Source of the DNA: Candidatus Saccharimonadota bacterium
GTDB taxonomy: Bacteria > Patescibacteriota > Saccharimonadia > Saccharimonadales > Saccharimonadaceae
Reading direction: 5' to 3'
Assembly: GCA_017515925.1 (NCBI GenBank)
Contig: JAFWEB010000089.1
Span: 1 to 5,593 of the forward strand
Length of the DNA: 5,593 nucleotides
Of this stretch, positions 1 to 5,471 are shown in pieces. The first letter of the stretch is position 1. Every line of letters starts with the position of its first letter. Both the position numbers and the translations under genes were made by a program. Below the pieces are notes generated by a model, which was not told the DNA's origin, made no database searches, and worked only from the letters and a program-made list of their open reading frames with translations.

Positions 1-1
1 G

Positions 2-298
2 GCAGATGCTACCAAGATTAAGTCTTACCCATTTTCCTACGTCTACTCTGGCTACTACGACTGGTATACAGGTCGCTTGTACAGCCAGAGTAACGGTGGC
101 GTCTACTGGTCCTCTACCGTAGTTAGTAGTACCAATGCTTATGGCCTGCCTACGTGGTCTTCGGGTGTTAGACCTGCCAACGCGTATAGTAAGGCGCACG
201 GGGTCGCTGTTCGTTGCGTTAAGTTTTTAGCATCCACTCATCGACGGCACGGTGGAAGGAACGAATACTCGTCAAGTAGACGAGAATTTAAGTCATGA
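2..298 (+). CDS. FISUMP-like surface protein segment (cassette 1), 3' part, open to the left edge
   Basis: The frame is open from the left edge and encodes the C-terminal half of a FISUMP-like domain. It contains SYPFSYVYSGYYDW, then GGVYWSST, a variable stretch, and HGVAVRCV (VRCV codons at 209-220). These blocks align with the end of cassette 2 (SYPFSYIYSGNYMW, HGIYWTST, YGMTVRCV), although codons at conserved residues are often different. Family-like sequence ends near 241. Beyond that the frame runs out of phase through the start of cassette 2 and stops at TGA 296-298, giving a basic tail that is probably not native. The known family is extracellular and adhesin-like in many bacteria, but its function here is unknown. 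It may be the 3' end of an expressed gene whose start lies outside the window, or another start-less cassette. The ATG-like start near 77 would cut the domain in half and is not credible. Confidence 0.6.
   Translation, partial: ADATKIKSYPFSYVYSGYYDWYTGRLYSQSNGGVYWSSTVVSSTNAYGLPTWSSGVRPANAYSKAHGVAVRCVKFLASTHRRHGGRNEYSSSRREFKS
207..220 (+). repeat. Cassette 3' conserved block (VRCV), copy 1
   Basis: CTGTTCGTTGCGTT is identical at 817-830 and encodes the terminal VRCV of the domain in both cassettes. Neighbouring conserved residues use different codons in the two cassettes, so the identity here is higher than protein constraint alone would need. Confidence 0.7.
230..241 (+). repeat. Short cassette tail GCATCCACTCAT, cassette 1
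   Basis: GCATCC followed directly by ACTCAT encodes Ala-Ser-Thr-His in the frame of cassette 1. At the end of cassette 2 the same two hexamers appear at 861-866 and 873-878, separated by six bases, and encode Ala-Ser-Ala-Phe-Thr-His before the stop. The last four bases, TCAT, are also the first four of the next 5' boundary repeat, so cassette 1 is fused to cassette 2 at a shared tetranucleotide. The hexamers are short and the link is tentative. Confidence 0.4.
238..255 (+). repeat. Cassette 5' boundary repeat, copy 1
   Basis: The 18 bases TCATCGACGGCACGGTGG are identical at 5454-5471. Both copies are read in the same codon phase as IDGTV, and both lie at the first residues of a FISUMP-like segment. 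Sequence upstream of the two copies is unrelated apart from a few bases, so homology starts sharply here. An exact 18-base match is not expected by chance in a window this size. Confidence 0.85.
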
Positions 299-881
299 TC
301 ACACATATTATGGAAAAGGGTGCAATAGCGATTGGGGGACCACTGGCGGTTCATATACGGCATGTTCCATCAACACGGTGACGACTGCCGATAATGAGAC
401 CCAAAGAATTGGAACCTATTACCATTTCCAAGCAGCAACTTCAGGATCTGGTTCAGATATCACTTCAGATTACGCAGTCTCTCCTGACACTTTCTGCCCT
501 CTTGGTTGGCAGTTGCCTTACGGTAGCACGGGTGGGGATTATTATGATAAGTCTAGATCATATAAATATCTATTAAGTTCATACGATTTTGACTTTGGTG
601 AAGATAACGCCGTCCAAATAACGCGCCTCCGATCCTATCCTTTCTCTTATATTTACTCAGGAAACTATATGTGGGGGAGTTACGGGACCCTTGCATATAC
701 AGGAATTCACGGTATCTATTGGACATCAACAAACAAAGATAACCTCAAGGCATACAGGTTTTATATGTGGGGTAAGAATCTGCTTTCATATGATGTAAAT
801 AAATTCTACGGGATGACTGTTCGTTGCGTTTCCGAATTAGTATCTGAAAAGCTCTCCATGGCATCCGCGTTCACTCATTAG
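240..881 (+). CDS. FISUMP-like surface protein cassette 2, complete but without a credible start (likely silent)
   Basis: This open segment of about 213 codons carries, in order, IDGTV (240-254), TYYGKGC, CPLGWQLP (495-518), SYPFSYIYSG, GIYWTST, GMTVRCV (VRCV at 819-830) and the end MASAFTH before TAG 879-881. The CPxGWxLP and terminal VRCV blocks are characteristic of the FISUMP domain, a C-type-lectin-like extracellular fold. Four cysteines (GKGC, YTAC, DTFC, VRC) could form two disulfides outside the cell. The frame is closed upstream by TAG 228-230. The only nearby initiator is GTG 252, which sits inside the repeated cassette boundary and has no Shine-Dalgarno sequence in front; no signal peptide is encoded. 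It therefore looks like a domain cassette lacking its 5' end: a silent gene-conversion donor or a pseudogene fragment. Family assignment is fairly secure; the donor role is inferred. Confidence 0.65.
   Translation: MDGTVEGTNTRQVDENLSHDHTYYGKGCNSDWGTTGGSYTACSINTVTTADNETQRIGTYYHFQAATSGSGSDITSDYAVSPDTFCPLGWQLPYGSTGGDYYDKSRSYKYLLSSYDFDFGEDNAVQITRLRSYPFSYIYSGNYMWGSYGTLAYTGIHGIYWTSTNKDNLKAYRFYMWGKNLLSYDVNKFYGMTVRCVSELVSEKLSMASAFTH
817..830 (+). repeat. Cassette 3' conserved block (VRCV), copy 2
   Basis: This is the second copy of the 14-base block at 207-220, with the same codon phase and the same position at the end of the FISUMP-like domain. Confidence 0.7.
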
Positions 882-948
882 TATTATGGCTTTTCATTTT
901 TTAAAAGCGCATTTCCCCTCTGTCAAAATTATGAGTTACAGGATGCCA
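859..948. terminator. Inverted-repeat region between cassette 2 and dnaE; possible dnaE terminator
   Basis: TGGCATCC (859-866) is complementary to GGATGCCA (941-948). Inside these arms, ACTCAT (873-878) is complementary to ATGAGT (931-936), giving two stacked helices around a loop of about 50 bases. Within the loop, GCTTTT (889-894) can pair with AAAAGC (903-908). The structure starts 8 bases beyond the dnaE stop on the minus strand. There is no clean U-run after either stem, so intrinsic termination is only a possibility. The rest of 882-956 shows no gene. Confidence 0.3.
861..878 (+). repeat. Short cassette tail GCATCC-N6-ACTCAT, cassette 2
   Basis: This is the counterpart of the tail at 230-241, in the cassette 2 frame (ASAFTH), followed directly by TAG 879-881. 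It also forms the left arm of the inverted repeat with 931-948. Confidence 0.4.
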
Positions 949-951
949 GAG
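940..951 (+). repeat. Inverted repeat flanking dnaE, left copy
   Basis: AGGATGCCAGAG is the exact reverse complement of 4777-4788. With a two-base gap the match extends outward through TTACA. The two copies sit 5 bases outside the dnaE stop and 22 bases upstream of its start. One exact 12-base inverted pair is about what chance allows in a window this long, so position and extension carry the interest. Confidence 0.4.
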
Positions 952-956
952 AAAAG

Positions 957-3900
957 CTATGCTATTTTGACTTGATCTTCACCTAGCAAATCTTGCAAAG
1001 GATTAATCAATTCGTCTGAAGCCTCAATCTTAAATGGCATCTTGAGCGGTTTTTTACCTGATTCGTCCTCTAGTACCAATACAATTTCCTGCATCCCAGG
1101 GTTCAAATCACACAGGCGTTTAATCTCTGATAGCACTTCTGTATTATCTGGGTCTTTGATCAAGCAATAGAGGCGTTCTTTTCTAGGATCTTTTGGCGGA
1201 TCAACATGCCTGACAGGGGTGTCATCGGTGCCGGCTGTGGAATTTGAGGCTCTCGAAGAGGTGAATTTCACGCCTGGGCCACCTGAACGGGCCTTAGAGA
1301 CATTTTCAGCCGAAACCTTGGTCTTACGGCCGTATTTATTTTGCGGTGCAGCTTTTGGCTCTGGGAGTTTTGACCCTGTACTTTGATAGTTTTCTAGCAT
1401 TTCATCAGAGATGACTTCTATTCCTTCTGCCAACACTTTGGCATCAGGGGAAACATTGCCATTTTTGTCCTTGGCGTTGATTCTACCCGTCACCTTGATC
1501 ACATTATCTTGGACCAATTTGCCGCCATATTGCTCATAAATAGATGGGAACACGATAATTTCGGTATCTGCTTCCTTGTTCTCAATTTTGACAAAGGCCA
1601 TCTTGGTACCAGATTTGGTGAGAATTGTGCGAACATCGGTGATAATGCCGCCCACTGTTACACTTTTACCATCGTTTTCAGGGGTAATCAGGCTCATTGG
1701 ATGAGTATTCTCATTGAAATATGTATCATATTTGTCCAGTGGATGTGCCGAGAGATAAAGACCCATCAAATCACGCTCCCAGAGAAGTTGCTCTTTTTCG
1801 GTCGTCTTGACGGGGGCAGGTTTTAGTTCTGGTTCTGGAATAGCACCAGCTTCACCAAACATTCCAAATAGATCCATTTGCCCTGAGGCAGTATCTTTTT
1901 GACATTTGGTGCCATAGGCTTGGATTGCCTCTAGGTTAAACAGTAGATCTGAACGATCAGCGAATCTATCAAATGCTCCGGTCTTAATCGCGGCTTCCCA
2001 GGATTTTTTATTGAACTTGGTTGCATTAACGCGTTTTGCAAAATCACAAACCGAGGTAAAAGGCCCATTTTTATCACGCTCTGGGATTACAATTTCTTCT
2101 ACCAGGGCTTTTCCCATACTCTTGATACCGGACAGGCCAAAACGAATCGTATTTTGACCTTTTACAATTGCAAAATCACCATAAGATTCATTGATATCAG
2201 GGCCGAGAACTTTTAGACCCATTTTTTTACATTCGCTCATCTCAATTGCTAGACGATCAGTCCATCTCATATCAGAGGTCATCAGCGCCGCCATGAAAGC
2301 ATCAGGATAGTGAGCTTTCAGATACGCTGTCCAATAAGCAATCAAAGCATAACACGCGGCATGGGACTTGTTGAAACAATAGTTCGCAAAATCGAGCAGC
2401 TGCGCCCAGAATGTTTCAGCGATTTCTTCGGTCGCACCACCCACTTCGACGGCACCCTTGATGAATTTTGGCTTCAATTCCTCCATCAGCTTGACTTTCT
2501 TTTTACCCACAGCCTTACGCAAGGTATCTGATTCACCACCAGTAAATCCACACCATTCGCGGCTAATCTGCATGAACTGCTCTTGGTAAATCATGATACC
2601 ATAGGTGGATTTCAATGCGTTTTCTAGACCTGGGTGGAGATATGTGATTGGCTCTTTACCGTGTTTTCTCTTAATAAAACTGTCGATAAACTGCATTGGT
2701 CCTGGACGATAAAGCGCCACCATAGCGATGATATCTTCAAATCGGGAGGCTTTTAGGTCTTTCAAATAGCGCTTCATGCCGGCAGATTCAAGCTGGAATA
2801 CACCAGTCGTCTCGGCGCGTTGAAGCAATTTATAGGTTTCTTCGTCGTCTAGCGGCACAGAATACATATCCAGGTCGTTGCCATAGACTTTGCGAATCAT
2901 GCGCAGCGCATTGTTAATCACGGAAAGGTTGGATAGGCCGAGGAAGTCCATTTTTAGAAGCCCTAGTTCCTCTACTTGGTTCATTGGGAATTGTGCAGCC
3001 AAGACCTCTTCGCCATCTACACCCTTTTTGCGAGCAACTTCCAGTGGTAGGAATTTTACCAAATCATCTGGTGCGATAATCACACCACAAGCATGCACAC
3101 CATGCGAGCGAATCGTCCCCTCTAGCCTAGAGGCAAAATCTATCACTTCTTTGGCGGTAGGGTTGTTTTCGTATTCGTTCTTCAGATCTGGGACATCTTT
3201 GATTGCATCTTGCAAATGCACATGGTGACCCATCACTGGATCTGGTACTAGTTTGGCAATTCTATCTGATTCGGCATAAGGCACTTGGAGCACGCGCGCT
3301 ACATCACGCACGGCGTTTTTGGCCATCATTTTACCAAAGGTAACGATATTTGAAACACGCCCACGGCCATATTTCTCGGTACAATACTGAATCACTTCGT
3401 CGCGACGAGTATCTTGGATATCCGTATCGATATCTGGCATCGAAATACGGTCTGGATTCAAGAAACGCTCAAAGAGCAGATCGTATTTAAGTGGATCTAG
3501 CTCGGTAATACGAAGTGCATAGGCTAGAATAGCACCAGCCGCCGAGCCACGCCCTGGTCCATAGACAATACGGCGCTTTTTACCCCAGTTGATGAAATCC
3601 TGCACGATCAAGAAATAGCCGTTATAATTCATGTCGTCAACGACTTTTAGCTCGTAATCAATGCGATCAAGCACATCTTGCCGGCCGGCTTTTTCCAAAA
3701 TCTTGCGACATTCTGCCACCGACAGATCTTTAGCCTCTTCTTCGGTTTTACCACCATAACGGAATACTAGACCACGAAATACTAGCTTGTCTAGGTAAGT
3801 TTTTTCATTATCGCCTTTTGGAATACCTGGGAATTTTGGAATCAGGATTCTGCCTAGTTGCAGATCAACATTACATCTTTCGGCAATCTTCTTGGTATTG

Positions 3901-4754
3901 CGAATCGCATCTGGGAAATCCTTGCCCCAACGATCGATGATGTCTTGTGGCGGAATCACGTGCAGCTCAAAATCTTTGAGCGTCATTCTATTCGTATCAT
4001 TCAAATTCGCCGCAGTACCAATACAGAGCAAAATCTCGTGCGCGTCTTGGTCTTCGTGTTTCAAATAGTGACCATCGCAAGTCACCACCAGAGGTAGCCC
4101 GGTGTCTTTGGCAATCTTTTGCAAACCCTCATTGATTCTCTTTTGAGTTTCCCAGTGGGTAGGTGAATCTGGGTGACCGTGGTCTTGCATCTCTAGATAG
4201 AATCGGTCTTTGAAAACCTTAGCATACCAATCTACTAATTTTCTGGCACCTTTTTCGTCACCTTCTTTTAGTCTGACAGAAATTTCCGAAGACGCACAAC
4301 CCGAGAGACAAATAATCCCCTCATTATATAGTTCCATCAGTTCATGATCAATACGAGGCTTATAATAGGTACCTTCTATCTCGGCTAAAGTCATCATGCG
4401 GCACAAATTTTCGTAGCCCTGATTGTTCATTGCAAGGAGTGTAATATGAAAACGCTCTTTGTCGCGCGAGGCGTCTTTATCCTTGCGCCCACGCGCCGCC
4501 ACATAAGCCTCCAAACCCAAAATTGGTTTAATCTCCGCATCATTACAAGTCTTATAAAGCTCAACTAAGCCACTCATTGTACCATGGTCGGTCACCGCAA
4601 CAGCTTGCATGCCGGTAGATTTTACAAAATCTACCAAATCTGGAACTTTGGTTAAGCCATCCAACAAAGAATAATGGGTGTGATTGTGTAGATGCACAAA
4701 ATCAGCCGTTGTTAGCGGCCCATCATTCCCAGACTTCTCGACCTCCTTTGCCAT
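957..4754 (-). CDS. dnaE: DNA polymerase III subunit alpha (replicative DNA polymerase)
   Basis: This is the catalytic alpha subunit (1265 residues) of the replicative polymerase, acting in the cytoplasm at the fork with the beta clamp and clamp loader. The N-terminal PHP domain (about 18-290) has HLHNHTHYSLLDG (21-33), TDHG (55-58), GLEAY (80-84), FH (102-103), SGC (151-153) and CDGH (226-229). The full metal-binding set is present, so PHP proofreading exonuclease activity is plausible, unlike in E. coli alpha. The C-family polymerase core has GPGRGSAAG (399-407), the catalytic aspartates in PDIDTD (D441, D443) and KMDFLGL (D603), GVFQLES (651-657), LYRPGPM (681-687) and YGIMIYQEQ. Then come a helix-hairpin-helix region, an internal clamp-binding motif QMDLF (959-963), an OB fold (about 1030-1115), a low-complexity linker (about 1125-1190) and a C-terminal domain probably contacting tau. 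An upstream GTG at 4772 would add six residues encoded by the promoter -10 box, so ATG 4754 is chosen. The stop is TAG. No intein or frameshift is seen. Confidence 0.97.
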   Translation of the reverse strand: MAKEVEKSGNDGPLTTADFVHLHNHTHYSLLDGLTKVPDLVDFVKSTGMQAVAVTDHGTMSGLVELYKTCNDAEIKPILGLEAYVAARGRKDKDASRDKERFHITLLAMNNQGYENLCRMMTLAEIEGTYYKPRIDHELMELYNEGIICLSGCASSEISVRLKEGDEKGARKLVDWYAKVFKDRFYLEMQDHGHPDSPTHWETQKRINEGLQKIAKDTGLPLVVTCDGHYLKHEDQDAHEILLCIGTAANLNDTNRMTLKDFELHVIPPQDIIDRWGKDFPDAIRNTKKIAERCNVDLQLGRILIPKFPGIPKGDNEKTYLDKLVFRGLVFRYGGKTEEEAKDLSVAECRKILEKAGRQDVLDRIDYELKVVDDMNYNGYFLIVQDFINWGKKRRIVYGPGRGSAAGAILAYALRITELDPLKYDLLFERFLNPDRISMPDIDTDIQDTRRDEVIQYCTEKYGRGRVSNIVTFGKMMAKNAVRDVARVLQVPYAESDRIAKLVPDPVMGHHVHLQDAIKDVPDLKNEYENNPTAKEVIDFASRLEGTIRSHGVHACGVIIAPDDLVKFLPLEVARKKGVDGEEVLAAQFPMNQVEELGLLKMDFLGLSNLSVINNALRMIRKVYGNDLDMYSVPLDDEETYKLLQRAETTGVFQLESAGMKRYLKDLKASRFEDIIAMVALYRPGPMQFIDSFIKRKHGKEPITYLHPGLENALKSTYGIMIYQEQFMQISREWCGFTGGESDTLRKAVGKKKVKLMEELKPKFIKGAVEVGGATEEIAETFWAQLLDFANYCFNKSHAACYALIAYWTAYLKAHYPDAFMAALMTSDMRWTDRLAIEMSECKKMGLKVLGPDINESYGDFAIVKGQNTIRFGLSGIKSMGKALVEEIVIPERDKNGPFTSVCDFAKRVNATKFNKKSWEAAIKTGAFDRFADRSDLLFNLEAIQAYGTKCQKDTASGQMDLFGMFGEAGAIPEPELKPAPVKTTEKEQLLWERDLMGLYLSAHPLDKYDTYFNENTHPMSLITPENDGKSVTVGGIITDVRTILTKSGTKMAFVKIENKEADTEIIVFPSIYEQYGGKLVQDNVIKVTGRINAKDKNGNVSPDAKVLAEGIEVISDEMLENYQSTGSKLPEPKAAPQNKYGRKTKVSAENVSKARSGGPGVKFTSSRASNSTAGTDDTPVRHVDPPKDPRKERLYCLIKDPDNTEVLSEIKRLCDLNPGMQEIVLVLEDESGKKPLKMPFKIEASDELINPLQDLLGEDQVKIA

Positions 4755-4760
4755 AAGATA

Positions 4761-4769
4761 ATTATACCA
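4761..4769 (-). promoter_or_regulatory. Extended -10 promoter of dnaE, implying a leaderless transcript
   Basis: Read on the minus strand, TGGTATAAT provides a consensus TATAAT -10 box with the upstream TG of an extended -10. No TTGACA-like -35 is found at 16-18 bases. Exactly six bases (TATCTT) separate the -10 box from the dnaE ATG at 4754, so the expected transcription start is at or next to the A of the start codon. There is no Shine-Dalgarno sequence in front of the ATG. Confidence 0.65.
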
Positions 4770-4776
4770 CACAAAC

Positions 4777-4788
4777 CTCTGGCATCCT
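4777..4788 (+). repeat. Inverted repeat flanking dnaE, right copy
   Basis: CTCTGGCATCCT is the reverse complement of 940-951. Its TGGCATCC core is also directly repeated at 859-866, at the end of cassette 2. It lies just upstream of the dnaE -10 box, where a -35 element would normally be, so it could instead be a regulator site. Confidence 0.4.
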
Positions 4789-4839
4789 TTGTAAATTCAC
4801 TTAATATATCATAGTATTTAAAAAGTAAAATGCTTATCG

Positions 4840-4868
4840 TTGCAATTATCTATACTGCTTGATAATAT
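4840..4868 (+). promoter_or_regulatory. Candidate mazF promoter
   Basis: TTGCAA (4840-4845) is followed, after 17 bases, by TAATAT (4863-4868). TG at 4860-4861 gives an extended -10. It would start transcription near 4875 and leave a leader of about 85 bases before mazF. The region is AT-rich, so chance matches are common. The rest of 4773-4960 holds only trivial frames (10-15 codons) and no recognisable RNA gene. Confidence 0.4.
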
Positions 4869-4950
4869 TGACTCAAACAAAAAATGCTCTCAATGACCTT
4901 TGTTAAATCCCTTTTTCAATCTACCAATTAAAATTTGTCGGAAATCAGTA

Positions 4951-4955
4951 AGGAG
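4951..4955 (+). promoter_or_regulatory. Ribosome binding site of mazF
   Basis: AGGAG lies five bases before the ATG at 4961, a good Shine-Dalgarno sequence at normal spacing. It fixes the start of the toxin gene. It contrasts with dnaE on the other strand, which has none. Confidence 0.8.
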
Positions 4956-4960
4956 TATAT

Positions 4961-5377
4961 ATGAACGAAAAAAATTTTGATGGATGGATGGATTTGAAAG
5001 AAGAATTGCATTCTGAGGCCAGAATGCCAAGAATTTCAGAAGGTGAAATATGGTGGTGCGCTATTGGTGAAAATGTAGGAGTAGAGATTAATGGAAAGAG
5101 TAACGCCTTTTCAAGACCCGTATTAGTTCTTAAGAAATTTAGTAAACAAGGTTTTTTATGTATACCTCTCACATCACAAAAACATGAAGGAGATTGGTAT
5201 GCAAAATTTATTTTTCAGGGAAAAGAACAGCATGCTGCATTATGTCAATCACGAACAATAAGCGTATCTAGATTATATAAAAAACTAGGTGATTTACCAG
5301 AATCAGATTATGATGATATTCTTTGCAAATACATAAACCTGATTCTCAAAAAGAAAAAAATATACCCTCGTTCCTAA
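4961..5377 (+). CDS. MazF/PemK-family endoribonuclease toxin, no adjacent antitoxin
   Basis: The 138-residue protein has the MazF/PemK fold signatures: GEIWWCAIGENVG (28-40), the SRPVLVLKKF strand (51-60), the IPLTSQ block (68-73) that carries the conserved threonine, and LCQSRTISVSRLYKKLGDL (94-112). Family members are sequence-specific RNases, usually held in check by a small antitoxin encoded next to them. Here an N-terminal extension of about 25 residues (FDGWMDLKEELH...) precedes the core. I recall this form from solitary MazF-like proteins of candidate-phyla bacteria. No frame longer than 15 codons lies between its promoter region and its start, and none of antitoxin type follows, so it appears orphan. 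It is divergent from dnaE, visibly more AT-rich than dnaE, and followed by cassette 3. Toxicity is inferred from family only; it could also be a housekeeping or defence-related RNase. Confidence 0.85.
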   Translation: MNEKNFDGWMDLKEELHSEARMPRISEGEIWWCAIGENVGVEINGKSNAFSRPVLVLKKFSKQGFLCIPLTSQKHEGDWYAKFIFQGKEQHAALCQSRTISVSRLYKKLGDLPESDYDDILCKYINLILKKKKIYPRS

Positions 5378-5386
5378 GAAAGAGGG
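5365..5386 (-). terminator. Intrinsic terminator-like hairpin, minus-strand polarity, overlapping the 3' end of mazF
   Basis: CCCTC (5365-5369) pairs with GAGGG (5382-5386). After a G-A mismatch, TTC (5371-5373) pairs with GAA (5378-5380), closing a CTAA loop that contains the mazF stop codon. On the minus strand the hairpin is followed by TATATTTTTTTCTTTTT, a strong U-tract, so it would stop transcripts entering from the right. On the plus strand there is no U-run, but a second hairpin, CGGG-TATC-CCCG (5392-5403), follows. Together they may still end the mazF transcript. Confidence 0.4.
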
Positions 5387-5453
5387 CGTTGCGGGTATCC
5401 CCGAATATGTATTCATTATATCAAATAATCCCGTATTAGTAAATATACTTGGT

Positions 5454-5471
5454 TCATCGACGGCACGGTGG
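5454..5471 (+). repeat. Cassette 5' boundary repeat, copy 2
   Basis: This is the second exact copy of the 18-base boundary found at 238-255. It is again in the phase that gives IDGTV and is followed by divergent coding sequence. The preceding AT-rich spacer is unlike the sequence before copy 1. Confidence 0.85.

Noticed and set aside
1..881. Diversity-generating retroelement variable region (lectin-like fold, variable C-terminal part)
   Set aside because: No reverse transcriptase, template repeat or accessory gene is visible, and the cassettes differ by block divergence and length rather than by adenine-specific substitutions between near-identical repeats.
1509..4097. Plus-strand frames of 70-112 codons inside dnaE
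   Set aside because: They are shadows of the strongly supported dnaE frame and have no family features.
4742..4748. AAGGAGG on the minus strand inside codons 3-5 of dnaE as a Shine-Dalgarno for a later start
   Set aside because: No in-frame ATG, GTG or TTG follows at suitable distance before the PHP domain.
4755..4772. Dna polymerase start at GTG 4772, adding six residues
   Set aside because: These codons contain the consensus extended -10 box, no ribosome site precedes them, and ATG 4754 fits the promoter spacing and family N-terminus.
4884..4931. 15-codon frame MLSMTFVKSLFQSTN upstream of mazF as an antitoxin
   Set aside because: It is far too short, has no ribosome site, and shows no antitoxin-like features.
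5444..5458. TATACT-N6-ATC before cassette 3, mimicking the dnaE leaderless spacing
   Set aside because: ATC is not a usable initiator in general, no -35 or TG element is present, and AT-rich DNA gives such boxes by chance.
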